Positions 35,529 through 45,134 are shown, numbered from the stretch's first letter. The stretch is DNA of 64,000 bases from Belliella calami (GCF_022549695.1 NZ_JAKZGS010000018.1:1-64000); one strand, 5' to 3'. The notes: generated by a model from the sequence alone, not told the origin. Translations and numbers: made by a program.

Positions 35529-35861
35529 ATGTTTGATTTTATGAATATTATGAACAAAGTGAAAGAGGCTCAAGTCAAAATCAAAGAGACTCAGGCGCAA
35601 CTTGTTCATTTGACAGCTGAAGGAGAGGCCGGTGCTGGCATGGTTAAAGTCGTAGTAAATGGTCATAGAAAGGTCGTTTCTATCGACATGGATGAATCTT
35701 TGATCAATCCTTCAGAAAGAGAGATGCTTAGTGATCTCACTATAGCTGCGATCAATAAGGCTTTGGAATCCATTGAAATAAAAATCAAGGATGAAATGAA
35801 GTCGGCGACGGAAGGAATGATGCCAAATATTCCAGGGATGGATTTAGGCAATATGTTTTGA
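35529..35861 (+). CDS. YbaB/EbfC nucleoid-associated protein
   Basis: The 110-residue protein begins with a helical region (MNIMNKVKEAQVKIKETQAQ), followed by the beta segment VKVVVNGHRKVVSIDMDESLI and a C-terminal helix ending in PGMDLGNMF, as in the YbaB family. Such proteins dimerise and bind DNA. In many bacteria the gene follows dnaX, which is not the case here. It overlaps the glycosyltransferase start by one base. Confidence 0.92.
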   Translation: MFDFMNIMNKVKEAQVKIKETQAQLVHLTAEGEAGAGMVKVVVNGHRKVVSIDMDESLINPSEREMLSDLTIAAINKALESIEIKIKDEMKSATEGMMPNIPGMDLGNMF

Positions 35862-36862
35862 TGCAGAAAGCTGCAATAGTTATCTTGAATTACAATGGGG
35901 AGGAAATGCTTCGTCGCTATCTCCCCTCAGTAATTTCTTTTTCAACTTATCCTATTATTGTAGCAGACAATGCAAGCACTGACGACTCATTAGTGTTTTT
36001 GGCTGAGTATTTCCCTCAAGTCCGAATTCTAAAACTGCCTCACAATAATGGTTTTGCAGGAGGGTATAACGAGGCACTAGGGAATATCAAAGAAGAGTTT
36101 GAATATTGTATTTTACTCAATTCAGACATTCAAATTACAAACTCCTGGGATTATGTGTTGATAGATTTTTTAGAATCTAATAAAGACTTTGTTGCTGTTC
36201 AGCCAAAAATCAAGTCTATCCAAAATCAAGGTTATTTTGATCATGCAGGTGCCGGCGGAGGGTTTTTGGATGAATTTGGTTATCCATATTGTAGAGGGAG
36301 AATTTTTGAATCAGTTGAAAAAGATCATGGACAATATGACGATTTTGTAGAGGTAGATTGGACTTCTGGCGCTTGTATGGCTGTCAGGAACAAATCATAC
36401 CATGATTTTGGTGGGTTTGATTCACGTTTTTTTGCACACATGGAAGAGATTGATTTGTGTTGGAGGTTTAGATCGAGTGGATTTAAGTTGGGATATATCG
36501 GAAAAGTAGAAGTTCAACACCTAGGTGGAGCCACTTTGTCTAGGTCAAACCCAAAAAAGACTTACCTGAATTTCCGCAACAGTCTTTTAATGCTCCACAA
36601 AAATTTGACTGGATCCAGTTTTAAAGTGAAATACCTAATTAGGTTTTTCTTGGACGTATTGGCGTCGGTAGTTTTTCTACTCAAAGGAGAAAAAAGCAAT
36701 GCGAAAGCTGTGATTGAAGCACACGCGGATTTTCACAAAATGAAAAAAATAGATTTTACAGATTCTGTGGCACTAAACTTGCCATCAAAATCAAATTACA
36801 AGATAAAATCAATTCTGTGGCAATATTATGTCAGAAAAAAGAGAAGATTCTCTGAGATTTAA
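35861..36862 (+). CDS. Family 2 glycosyltransferase
   Basis: The 333-residue protein has the GT-A fold: VILNYNGEEML at the N-terminus, VADNASTDDSL for nucleotide binding, LLNSDIQI as the metal-binding DXD-like element, and GGFDSRFFAHMEEIDLCWRF with the ED acceptor motif typical of rhamnosyltransferase-like GT2 enzymes. It probably adds a sugar to a cell-surface glycan in the cytoplasm. ATG 35861 is preferred over the TTG three bases earlier. It converges with the PspC gene, overlapping by four bases. Confidence 0.9.
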   Translation: MQKAAIVILNYNGEEMLRRYLPSVISFSTYPIIVADNASTDDSLVFLAEYFPQVRILKLPHNNGFAGGYNEALGNIKEEFEYCILLNSDIQITNSWDYVLIDFLESNKDFVAVQPKIKSIQNQGYFDHAGAGGGFLDEFGYPYCRGRIFESVEKDHGQYDDFVEVDWTSGACMAVRNKSYHDFGGFDSRFFAHMEEIDLCWRFRSSGFKLGYIGKVEVQHLGGATLSRSNPKKTYLNFRNSLLMLHKNLTGSSFKVKYLIRFFLDVLASVVFLLKGEKSNAKAVIEAHADFHKMKKIDFTDSVALNLPSKSNYKIKSILWQYYVRKKRRFSEI

Positions 36863-37077
36863 TCAAATAAAACTGGGTTGTTCATTCTCCTAAAGTATTT
36901 CCTGATTTTCATCATCATTGCCATACTTACATAGATGATGATAGGAGATCCCATAGTAATGAAGGAACTGTAAATAAAAAATAGGCGTATGCTGTCAATT
37001 GGGAAATTCAATTTCTCTCCCAACCTAGAGCAGACTCCAAATGCACGGTCTTCAAAAAAGAGTCTAAGTTTATTCAT
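36859..37077 (-). CDS. PspC domain protein
   Basis: The 72-residue protein begins with a helix (LRLFFEDRAFGVCSRLGEKL) and continues with a hydrophobic segment (about 30-57; RLFFIYSSFITMGSPIIIYV) and a basic tail, matching the PspC domain. Stand-alone PspC proteins in Bacteroidota are small membrane proteins linked to envelope stress. Its stop overlaps the convergent GT2 stop by four bases. Confidence 0.85.
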   Translation of the reverse strand: MNKLRLFFEDRAFGVCSRLGEKLNFPIDSIRLFFIYSSFITMGSPIIIYVSMAMMMKIRKYFRRMNNPVLFD

Positions 37078-37155
37078 GATGATTGATTTTCAGTTAGTTT
37101 CGAATAAATGTAACAAATAATTTGCAATAATTTGAATAATCTATTTTAATGCCAA

Positions 37156-38949
37156 ATGTTTAGAATCACGCAAAATATTTCACCTGTCCTCCTTTTGGTA
37201 GTTCTTTTTTGGAACTGTAGCCCAAAGCTAAGCAAATTTGATAATTTATTAGATGGGATCTCAGCAAAACCTCAGTCATTGACGATGCATAGGGACTCTG
37301 TGAGATTCAAACTAGAAGGAGCTATTCCTCTTCAATATCTCAAAAATGATGTCCGGATACTTCTTTATCCTGAGTATAGTTATGGAGAAGGAGCATTGAG
37401 GTTGGCAGAAATTGTAGCCTTTGATGGGGAATATACCCAAGTCATTAATGAAGCAAAGATTGATGCCGATTTTGTTTTTCCATATTTGCCAGGAATGGAA
37501 TCGGGAGATTTGATGCTCAAAGGACTGGTAATGCAAAAAGGAAAAGCCAGAAATATCGCTTCCAAGAAAATAGCAGATGGACTCTACACCACTCCGCTGC
37601 TGGCAAGAATCGGTCAGATCACACCTGATGAGCCTATTCCTCCGATAGGAGTGTACATGAAAACTGATTTTTCTGATTTGCAAAGGGAAGTTATACAGGA
37701 TTACAGTTTAATGTTTCCACTTGGGAGTAGTTTGCTGCGTGATAACTCACTTGTCAAATCTGATGGCTCGCCTTTATTGACTCTTTCTGAGACAGCAAAA
37801 GTTCTCAAAAAAGTAATTATAACAGGTTTACATTCATTTGAACCACAGGAGCTAAATAACAATGATTTGGCATTGAGAAGAGCTGAAGTTGCGGCTCAGA
37901 AAATCAGAACAATGCTAAATAATCCCAATGTGGAAGTTACTGCAAATTCAAGAAAGAATGACTGGTTTGATTTGAGAGTTTTGCTTGGAGAATATGAAGG
38001 AATCACTGCTGTGCAGAAAGAAGAATATTATAAAATAATTTTGAGTGAAAAAGCATTTGATACGCAACTTCGTGAAATGCAAAGGCTAAGTACTTATAAC
38101 AAAGTGTCAAAAGACCTTTTTCCTAAACTTCGTCAAGCAAAAGTTTCTGCCGTGTATGAAAACACTGGCTTCTCTGATCCAGAAGTAGCTGCAAGTGTTT
38201 ACAAATTGCTTAATAATGGCACTTCATTGGAGGGATTGACTAACGAACAGTTGGTCTATGCAGGCCAAGTAGCCAAAAGACTTCAGGAAAAAGAAGATAT
38301 TTACAATTTGTTGAATGCTAAAGAAAAGTCAGAATTATCTTTGAATAATTTAGGTGTGGTATATCTTAATCAAGCTCAAAGAGAATTGGACCTTAGGACG
38401 AAAAACCAGTTGATCAGTCGTGCAATCAATCTTTTTAAAGATGCGAATAGGATGAATGCTAATTCGTATTCATTTCACAATTTAGGTCAGGCATACTTGT
38501 TAAGAAGTGATTATTTCGAGGCTTATGTAGCTATTTCGGAAGCGTCAGCGCTTGAAAGAGACGAGTCAAACGAGTTTCTTCGATTCAATGAAGGACTTCG
38601 AGGAGCGATAGATATCATCAATGGAGATTATAAGCTTGCAACTATCAGGCTAAACCGTGCTCCGGAAAATGAAAGTAATCTATTCAATAAAGGGTTGGCT
38701 TATTTTCTGGCAGAAGACTATAGAAATGCCTTGGAGGCTTTTGAAGAAAGCGTACAATATAATCGTGAATATGGATACGGATTTTACGGTTTGGCCATGG
38801 TAGCTACTATTACAGATGATAAACAAGCTTTGTTTGAAAACTTGAAAAAAGCTGTGCAGAGTAGTGAGTTCTTAAGAAATCGTGCAATGTCAGATTTGTT
38901 GTTCAAAAAATACAGATCAGAACCTGAGTTTATTGAAGTTTTCAAATAG
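37156..38949 (+). CDS. Tetratricopeptide-repeat lipoprotein
   Basis: The 597-residue protein has a lipobox in LFWNCS. The N-terminal part (about 45-175) is beta-rich, a central part (about 195-290) resembles an OmpA-like alpha/beta domain (LALRRAEVAAQKIRTMLNN), and the C-terminal half holds TPR-like helices (LSLNNLGVVYLNQAQREL, ANSYSFHNLGQAYLLRSDYF, NLFNKGLAYFLAEDYRNALE). It probably sits on the inner face of the outer membrane and scaffolds other proteins. It is monocistronic with its own terminator. Confidence 0.75.
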   Translation: MFRITQNISPVLLLVVLFWNCSPKLSKFDNLLDGISAKPQSLTMHRDSVRFKLEGAIPLQYLKNDVRILLYPEYSYGEGALRLAEIVAFDGEYTQVINEAKIDADFVFPYLPGMESGDLMLKGLVMQKGKARNIASKKIADGLYTTPLLARIGQITPDEPIPPIGVYMKTDFSDLQREVIQDYSLMFPLGSSLLRDNSLVKSDGSPLLTLSETAKVLKKVIITGLHSFEPQELNNNDLALRRAEVAAQKIRTMLNNPNVEVTANSRKNDWFDLRVLLGEYEGITAVQKEEYYKIILSEKAFDTQLREMQRLSTYNKVSKDLFPKLRQAKVSAVYENTGFSDPEVAASVYKLLNNGTSLEGLTNEQLVYAGQVAKRLQEKEDIYNLLNAKEKSELSLNNLGVVYLNQAQRELDLRTKNQLISRAINLFKDANRMNANSYSFHNLGQAYLLRSDYFEAYVAISEASALERDESNEFLRFNEGLRGAIDIINGDYKLATIRLNRAPENESNLFNKGLAYFLAEDYRNALEAFEESVQYNREYGYGFYGLAMVATITDDKQALFENLKKAVQSSEFLRNRAMSDLLFKKYRSEPEFIEVFK

Positions 38950-38978
38950 AATAAAGTGATTATCCACTGAAGAAAGAG

Positions 38979-39004
38979 GCTTCTCGTAAAGAGAAGCTTT
39001 TTTT
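38979..39004 (+). terminator. Terminator after the TPR lipoprotein gene
   Basis: GCTTCTC and GAGAAGC pair around GTAAA with seven T following. Confidence 0.88.
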
Positions 39005-39109
39005 ATTTGAAAAAAATAATTTTAGTATTCTTACTTTTACAAAAAAATTAAGAAATTGAACTTTCATTCTTTTTTCAATATATCAACAATTGCAATAATA
39101 ACGTAAAGT

Positions 39110-40093
39110 ATGTCCACAAGAAGATCATTTCTCAAAAAAACAATACTTTCAACTCCTTTGCTTTTGCCTGGCATGATCGGAAATGCATGTGCTCAAACTG
39201 AAAGTAGTGAAAGTGGAGATAAATACAAGCCGCTTATTTTGTCAACATGGGAGCATGGAATGGCAGCAAATGACAAAGCTTGGGAAATATTGAGTGATAC
39301 AGGAGATTTAGTAGCGGCTGTTGAGCAAGGGGTGAAGGTTACTGAGTTGGATTTGGAAAATCTATCGGTGGGGCTGCAAGGCTTGCCAGATAGAGAGGGG
39401 ATTGCGACATTGGATGCTTCCATAATGAAAGGAGATGGGTCATGTGGCAGTGTAGGTTTTGTAAGGCAAATCAAGCACCCGATATCTCTTGCTAGAAAAG
39501 TAATGGAACAGACTCCGCATGTGATGTTAGTAGGGGAAGGTGCGAGACAGTTCGCCATTGAACAAGGGTTTCCTTTGGAAGACGAGAAATTAAGTCCAAA
39601 ATCCGAAGAACTCTTTCAAGAATGGAAAAAAACCTCACAATACAAGCCCATTATCAACATAGAAAATCATGACACTATAGGGATGATAGCTCTGGGAGCT
39701 GATGGTAAGTTGGCTGGCTCTTGTACGACATCAGGATTGGCTTACAAAATGCATGGAAGAGTAGGAGATAGTCCAATTATAGGCGCTGGCCTGTTCGTCG
39801 ATGATGAAGTAGGTGCAGCTACAGCAACAGGTCTTGGAGAGTCTATAATTAGGATTTGTGGGAGCTTCTTGATAGTTGAATTGATGAGGCAGGGAAGGAC
39901 CCCGCAGGAAGCTTGCGAAGAGGCTGTAAGGAGATTGATTTCCAAAAATAGAAACATAGATGATATTCAGGCGGGGTTTTTAGCGATCAATAAAGATGGA
40001 GCCTATGGTGCATATTCTGTTAGACAAGGATTTAATTATGCAAGACATCATGCTGATGGAAAAGGTCTTATTGATTCAAAATTTAAGCTATAA
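39110..40093 (+). CDS. N4-(beta-N-acetylglucosaminyl)-L-asparaginase-like Ntn hydrolase
   Basis: A Tat-type signal (MSTRRSFLKKTILS) leads into an aspartylglucosaminidase-family protein of 327 residues. The predicted self-cleavage site is in NHDTIGMIALG, where the Thr after HD becomes the N-terminal nucleophile; GRVGDSPIIGAGLFVD is the matching substrate loop. The enzyme should cut the GlcNAc-Asn bond of N-glycan remnants in the periplasm. It is followed after 5 bases by cutC, suggesting one transcript. Confidence 0.92.
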   Translation: MSTRRSFLKKTILSTPLLLPGMIGNACAQTESSESGDKYKPLILSTWEHGMAANDKAWEILSDTGDLVAAVEQGVKVTELDLENLSVGLQGLPDREGIATLDASIMKGDGSCGSVGFVRQIKHPISLARKVMEQTPHVMLVGEGARQFAIEQGFPLEDEKLSPKSEELFQEWKKTSQYKPIINIENHDTIGMIALGADGKLAGSCTTSGLAYKMHGRVGDSPIIGAGLFVDDEVGAATATGLGESIIRICGSFLIVELMRQGRTPQEACEEAVRRLISKNRNIDDIQAGFLAINKDGAYGAYSVRQGFNYARHHADGKGLIDSKFKL

Positions 40094-40098
40094 AACAA

Positions 40099-40842
40099 AT
40101 GGATAAAATACTATTAGAAGCACCTGTTTTCACCATAGAAGCAGCATTAAAAGCAGCAGAATTTGGGGTAGATCGAATTGAACTTTGTTCTGATTTTGGA
40201 GAGGGAGGAGAGACGCCAAGTGTTGGGGCTTTGGCCTACCTGAAAGGGAAAATAAATATTCCGATTTTTGTGATGATTAGGCCTAGAGGAGGAGATTTTG
40301 TCTACACACCTGAGGAAATAGAAGTGATGAAAAAGGATATTCAAATTCTAGGTTCATATGGTGCGGACGGATTTGTTTTTGGAGTATTGACTCCTGATGG
40401 AGAAGTAGATAAGAATAGCTGCAAAGAATTGATGAAAGAGGCTAATGGAAAGCCCTGCACATTTCATCGGGCATTTGACATCAGTGTAGATCCGGAAAAA
40501 GCATTGGAGGCTATTATCGATTGTGGTTTCGAGAGGCTTCTTACCTCGGGGACTAGAAATACGCTTTCAGAAGGGATTTCCTTAGTGAAGGAACTTCTGC
40601 AGCTAGCTCAAAACAGAATAATAATAATGCCTGGTGGAGGTTTAGAGCCAGGACATGTCGAGTCCTTAAAGAAATCAGAGTTCCTTAAAGAAGTCCATGG
40701 GAGCTGTAAGGTATTTCGACCTACAGATTCTAACTTTTTTTCACAGCAAGTTCAGCTTTCGAAAGATCCGAATGCTTTCAAAAGTGTATTGAGCATCAGC
40801 AAAGAAATTGTGGAAGAATTTAATAATGAGTTGAAACTGTAA
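40099..40842 (+). CDS. cutC: CutC family protein
   Basis: The 247-residue TIM-barrel protein matches CutC: GVDRIELCSDFGEGGETPS, IPIFVMIRPRGGDFVY, TFHRAFD and IIIMPGGGL. CutC has been linked to copper homeostasis, though its enzymatic role is unclear. Placement after a glycoasparaginase gene suggests a glycan-breakdown role rather than copper handling. No metal-regulated promoter is visible. Confidence 0.93.
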   Translation: MDKILLEAPVFTIEAALKAAEFGVDRIELCSDFGEGGETPSVGALAYLKGKINIPIFVMIRPRGGDFVYTPEEIEVMKKDIQILGSYGADGFVFGVLTPDGEVDKNSCKELMKEANGKPCTFHRAFDISVDPEKALEAIIDCGFERLLTSGTRNTLSEGISLVKELLQLAQNRIIIMPGGGLEPGHVESLKKSEFLKEVHGSCKVFRPTDSNFFSQQVQLSKDPNAFKSVLSISKEIVEEFNNELKL

Positions 40843-40974
40843 GTGGGTATAAAATTTCATAAAAGTCAGGTGTTTAGTTTTATTTCGGGTGTAAAATTGG
40901 GATTTTGTAAATTTTAATTTTGATAGACTGATTATTTTGCTTATTTTGAATTTCACTTAAACCCGAAATTAGCC

Positions 40975-41433
40975 ATGGTAAAGAGTTTTCAAGGAGTAAG
41001 AGTAGTGGAGCCAAAAAAAACAGCTGCTCCTATTCTAGTTCAAGATCATATGTCCACCAATTTAGTGACTTTTTACCCTGATGATTCAATAGATCATGTA
41101 TTGGACTTGTTGACAAAAAGAAAAATTTCTGGAGCCCCAGTTGTTGACCAAGAGGGCAATTTGGTTGGAATTATTTCAGAAGTAGATTGTCTTAAAGAAA
41201 TAATCAAGGGGAAATATTCAAATACACCGTCTTTTCCAGGGAAAGTTTCAGAACACATGACCACCAATGTCATCACGATGAAGCCTGACCTGAGTTTGTT
41301 CGATGCTGCCCAACAGTTTTTGGATAAAAAGATCAGAAGATTTCCCGTAATGAAAGATGGCAAACTTGTTGGCCAATTGAGTCTTTCAGATATTATTAGG
41401 GCTTTTCCAAAATTAAAGAATACTACTTGGTGA
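40975..41433 (+). CDS. CBS-pair domain protein
   Basis: The 152-residue protein consists of two CBS domains (about 18-75 and 85-147). Each has the usual pattern: DDSIDHVLDLLTKRKISGAP with LVGIISEVDCL, and DLSLFDAAQQFLDKKIRRFP with LVGQLSLSDII. Such pairs bind adenosine nucleotides and act as energy sensors in trans. No effector domain is present. Confidence 0.92.
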   Translation: MVKSFQGVRVVEPKKTAAPILVQDHMSTNLVTFYPDDSIDHVLDLLTKRKISGAPVVDQEGNLVGIISEVDCLKEIIKGKYSNTPSFPGKVSEHMTTNVITMKPDLSLFDAAQQFLDKKIRRFPVMKDGKLVGQLSLSDIIRAFPKLKNTTW

Positions 41434-41483
41434 AATTCAGTCTTGGTAAGACACGCAAACAGATTCTTAAATAAAATTTTCTT

Positions 41484-41522
41484 AAAAAGGATGAAAGTGA
41501 AAATTTCACTTTCATCCTTTTT
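41484..41522. terminator. 39-base palindromic terminator inside the nfeD 3' end
   Basis: Arms of 19 bases (41484-41502, 41504-41522) are exact complements around one base, with T runs on both strands. The leftward stop of the NfeD gene is at 41512-41514, inside the right arm. It can end both this gene and the CBS gene. Confidence 0.88.
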
Positions 41523-42870
41523 TCACTTTCAAAGATGTGCCTTCAGTGCTGATGACAATGACTTTTTCACCTTTGTCTATAAATTCACCCCTAGAGTATG
41601 CATCATAAACTTCATCTTCTACGAGGATTTTGCCACTCGGCATCAATCTGGTATGAGCTATACCTTCTTTTCCGAGTAGATTATCCTGATAGGAAGTCGA
41701 AGTATAGCCTTCTGACCTTTGTTGTGTATTAGCAAGTGAAATTGTACTAAATGCTTTCCATTGATTGACTTTTGGAGCAAAGAAGAATATCAACGCCATA
41801 GCAACGATAGCTGCCAATATGACTGTAAGTATCGCTATGAATAAATCTCCAGAGGGTACAAACGTGAAGTCAAAAGCATCATTTGGAACCATTCCAAGTG
41901 TCAGCCCAGTCAATATCCCAACAATTCCCAGTATTCCGAAGATTCCAAATCCAGGAATGACAAATAGCTCCACTAGCAATAAAATGACTCCGACAATAAA
42001 TACAGCGATTTCCCAGTTTTGAGCCAAACCTGTAAGGTAATATGGGATAAAATAAAGAACTATTGCAATCAACGATGCTGCCAAAGGAAACCCAACGCCT
42101 GGTGTTTGGATTTCAAAATAAATTCCTGCAAAAATGATCAAAATTAAAAAACCACTGACTGCAGGATTAAGGAAAACCGAGATTATATTTTCTACATTTG
42201 AAGTCGTGTATTTCTCGATTTCGTAGGATTCGAATCCTTGTTTTTCAATGATTTCCTCTATACTGTTTACTTGTCCTTCGCTAAATCCATTTGCTATGGC
42301 TTCGGATACTGAAAATGTAATCACAGAACCTTTCTCGCTGACACCTTCCACCTCTAGGTTCTGGTCGACCATTGCTTCCGCAATTTTGGGGTCTCGACCT
42401 TTTGCTTCGGCAGTACTTCTCATCATGGAGCGCATATAGGATTGGTATTTGTCGGGAGCAGCTTCTCCTCCGCCTCCCATCACAACAGTTGCCGCTCCGA
42501 TACTACCCCCAGGAGCCATATATATACTGTCGCATGCTATAGAAATTAGCGCGCCAGCTGATGCAGCATCTTTGTTGATCCAAACGTGGATCGGTACTTT
42601 TGTCTCCAAAATCATCGTCCTGATATCGTCAGCATCATTGACCGCCCCACCGTATGTATCCATTTCGATAATTATCATATCTGCATTTTTGGCATTGGCA
42701 TCTTCTAGCGCAAGTCTCACTTTTCTATTCATTCGAGGATCTATATCACTGGTAATTTCAAAAGTATAGACCTTTTTAGTTTTTTCCTGACGCATGCTGT
42801 CTTGGTTAGACAAGCCTAAAGTTGGCACCAGAAGGGACAATAAAACAATAACGGTGAACATGTTTTTCAT
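41512..42870 (-). CDS. NfeD-family protein with ClpP-like protease domain
   Basis: The 452-residue protein has a signal peptide (about 1-21), a ClpP-like protease domain (about 33-225) with the nucleophile in DAASAGALISIACD and GSIGAATVVMGGGG, four to five membrane helices (about 230-370) with VFIVGVILLLVELFVIPGFG, and a C-terminal NfeD OB-fold (about 385-450; GKEGIAHTRLMPSGKILV). The family partners stomatin-type proteins at the membrane, often cleaving hydrophobic C-termini; no stomatin gene is adjacent here. Confidence 0.92.
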   Translation of the reverse strand: MKNMFTVIVLLSLLVPTLGLSNQDSMRQEKTKKVYTFEITSDIDPRMNRKVRLALEDANAKNADMIIIEMDTYGGAVNDADDIRTMILETKVPIHVWINKDAASAGALISIACDSIYMAPGGSIGAATVVMGGGGEAAPDKYQSYMRSMMRSTAEAKGRDPKIAEAMVDQNLEVEGVSEKGSVITFSVSEAIANGFSEGQVNSIEEIIEKQGFESYEIEKYTTSNVENIISVFLNPAVSGFLILIIFAGIYFEIQTPGVGFPLAASLIAIVLYFIPYYLTGLAQNWEIAVFIVGVILLLVELFVIPGFGIFGILGIVGILTGLTLGMVPNDAFDFTFVPSGDLFIAILTVILAAIVAMALIFFFAPKVNQWKAFSTISLANTQQRSEGYTSTSYQDNLLGKEGIAHTRLMPSGKILVEDEVYDAYSRGEFIDKGEKVIVISTEGTSLKVKKG

Positions 42871-43258
42871 ACAATCAATTTTTGATTTTTGAATATACCA
42901 ATTAATACAACATGATTGTCCGCAATGTTACAACTAAGTAGGATAATCATTCGAAATTTATGGTCATTATTATTTAGTTGGTTTTTTAAAGATTGCCAAA
43001 GATTGTTTTTTTTCACTAAGGATAATCTTTAAGCTTACTTTTGAAGTCAACCTTTGTTACAAAGCAGGTTTGTAATAAAGTGTGTTTTTCGCTACATGGA
43101 TTAGGGTAAAATCCTAAGATCTTTAATTTATTAAATATTAACAATCGGAAACCCTATTACGAGGTTCTGTGGAACGATTTGTGAGGGAGGCTATTTCAAA
43201 ACTTGTTTTTGAAAAAATTAATCAGAAATTTGTGTCAAAATAGCTATCACGATAACTT
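42871..43258. other. Gap with palindromic unit before the LysM gene
   Basis: The 388-base divergent gap carries palindromic copy B at 42912-42950 and a weaker inverted pair TTAAAGATT (42986-42994) / AATCTTTAA (43024-43032). The remaining AT-rich stretch probably holds the LysM promoter, but no consensus box is clear. Confidence 0.45.
42912..42950. repeat. Palindromic repeat, short form (copy B)
   Basis: ATGATTGTCC (42912-42921) and GGATAATCAT (42941-42950) are inverted repeats with one mismatch. The start ATGATTGTCCGCAATGTT matches the right-hand end of the unit at 51081-51144 (read leftward) at 16 of 18 positions, so it looks like an internally shortened copy. Confidence 0.55.
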
Positions 43259-44416
43259 ATGAAAAGAATTACACTAGTTGCATTTTTAATTGCCCTGAGC
43301 TTACAAGTAAATGGTTCTGAGTTGGTAAGATTGGATTCTGTTGGAATAGAAAAGGTGGGGGATAAAACTTTTATTGTTCATCAAGTCGAAGAAAGAGAGA
43401 CAATGTTCGGTATTTCGCGCAGATATGCTACATCTGTAAATGAGATCATTCAGAATAATGAGGAATTGAAGGCAGGATTGAAAATGGGCCAAAGAATTAG
43501 AATCCCATACATCGCTCCGGCAGCCTTGCCACAAGGATCCGTTTTACACAATGTTGGACAAGGTGAGACTTTGTTTTCTATCTCAAAGAAGTACAATGTG
43601 TCCGTAGGAGACATCATGACATGGAATAACCTCAAAGGTAATGATTTAAGCTTGGGACAAGCTTTGGTAGTTCAAGGGGTAGCAAAACAAGAGGTGCCTC
43701 AATCAATAGCAGAAAACACTAAGGAAGTGGAAAAAGTTGTGGATGCTGGAAAAGCAAAAGCTACATCAAAGAAAGAGGAAACTAAAAAGAAAGAAGAAGA
43801 ACTCAAAAATAATGCTCCTAAAGCAAAAGAGGTCATGTCAAAAGAAGTTGAAGAAATCAAAAACAATGGTACTTCCGATACTGTCTATCCAGGGGATTGG
43901 ATCACACATACTGTAGCACAAGGAGAAACTTTATTCTCGGTAGCCAAAAGATATGATTCCAAGGTCGAGGATTTGATAACTTGGAATAACTTGACATCTA
44001 ACAATCTCTCTTTGGGACAAAAACTGAAAGTAGGAAGAGGCGAAGCCGGACCTTCAACAGTTCCTGTAATCAGTTCAACAGTGCCTGTTATAGTTAATAA
44101 TGAAAGGTCGGAAGCAACTCTTTCGGGAGGAAGGGCAGAAGAAACTCCTTATAAAAACATCAAAGAGACAGGTTTGGCTGAAGTGATAGAGGGTACTGGC
44201 AATCACAAGAAATACCTTGTGTTGCACAAAGAAGCACCTGTCGGTACTATCATGCGCGTGAGAAATGAAGAGAATGACATTACGATATTTGCCAGAGTTG
44301 TAGGGAAGTTGCCGAATACTGGAGATAATAGCAGGCTTGTTGTAAAGCTGTCAAAAGCTGCATTTGATCAACTCAGAGCTGTGAACTCAAGATTTCCTGT
44401 TGAAGTTTCTTATTGA
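43259..44416 (+). CDS. Secreted protein with three LysM domains
   Basis: A signal peptide (to about VNGS) is followed by LysM-like repeats at about 40-86 (FIVHQVEERETMFGISRRY), 96-141 (LHNVGQGETLFSISKKYNVS) and 215-260 (THTVAQGETLFSVAKRYDSK), with an E/K-rich linker at about 150-205. The C-terminus (about 300-385) resembles a double-psi barrel/RlpA-like domain (HKEAPVGTIMRVRNEEND, FARVVGKLPN) but lacks clear catalytic residues. It should bind peptidoglycan in the periplasm. It ends in its own terminator. Confidence 0.88.
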   Translation: MKRITLVAFLIALSLQVNGSELVRLDSVGIEKVGDKTFIVHQVEERETMFGISRRYATSVNEIIQNNEELKAGLKMGQRIRIPYIAPAALPQGSVLHNVGQGETLFSISKKYNVSVGDIMTWNNLKGNDLSLGQALVVQGVAKQEVPQSIAENTKEVEKVVDAGKAKATSKKEETKKKEEELKNNAPKAKEVMSKEVEEIKNNGTSDTVYPGDWITHTVAQGETLFSVAKRYDSKVEDLITWNNLTSNNLSLGQKLKVGRGEAGPSTVPVISSTVPVIVNNERSEATLSGGRAEETPYKNIKETGLAEVIEGTGNHKKYLVLHKEAPVGTIMRVRNEENDITIFARVVGKLPNTGDNSRLVVKLSKAAFDQLRAVNSRFPVEVSY

Positions 44417-44452
44417 TTTTTTTCAAAGCAATATTTAAAAAGACACTTAAGG

Positions 44453-44487
44453 CCGATTTGGGAAGTTTCCTAAATCGGTTTTTTTAT
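44453..44487 (+). terminator. Terminator after the LysM gene
   Basis: CCGATTTGGGAA pairs with TTCCTAAATCGG (one G/T position) around GT, with seven T after it. Confidence 0.85.
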
Positions 44488-44578
44488 CTTTTTGAGTCTC
44501 CTTTGTTTTTTGAGCGAAAATGTGACTTTGGTAATTCCAAAGGAAGCTTGTACTTTTGCATGAGCTTAGGCTTTATCC

Positions 44579-45133
44579 ATGAATAAAATCCAAATCATAT
44601 TTCACCATGCATTCAGATACGTTTGGAATGCACTCTTTATCATTAGCTACCCTGTGTTGGCTACATTTGGGATACTTTTTATAGGTGTAACTTACCTTTT
44701 TTCCGCCCTTTCAAAATTATTGACTAAACTTAGGTCTGATCAGGAGTCAGAAACTATTCACCAATCAGAATGGGAGTCTTTACCCAATACCAATGATTTG
44801 CTTGAAGCTAAAGTGTACAAGCAGATTATGTTCGGGCCATCTTGTTTTCAACTCAGAAGAAAAGATGGGATACCTTCCGTATTGCAGGATTTTTATTTCG
44901 GGTCGAAAATCAGGTTTATGGAAGAGGGGATCTTGTTGGAAAAATGGAATGCTACGGAATCTAAAGATTTGCCTGATTTCGATATTTGTATTTACTATCC
45001 GGATGAAGACAAGTTAAAATCATTGACTAATATCAAATGTTTTGATTGGCACCTTTCAGAGGTAGAGGATTCTAGTCTTTCTTTCAAATGGTTTGATGGG
45101 ATTCAAGGGGGTGAGGTGAAAGTTGCGATTTGA
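44579..45133 (+). CDS. Hypothetical membrane protein
   Basis: The 184-residue protein has one long or two short membrane segments near the N-terminus (about 17-47), then a soluble region of mixed structure with many aromatic and acidic residues. No family is recognised. The next gene starts one base after its stop codon, so the two are probably co-translated. Confidence 0.6.
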   Translation: MNKIQIIFHHAFRYVWNALFIISYPVLATFGILFIGVTYLFSALSKLLTKLRSDQESETIHQSEWESLPNTNDLLEAKVYKQIMFGPSCFQLRRKDGIPSVLQDFYFGSKIRFMEEGILLEKWNATESKDLPDFDICIYYPDEDKLKSLTNIKCFDWHLSEVEDSSLSFKWFDGIQGGEVKVAI

Positions 45134-45134
45134 A

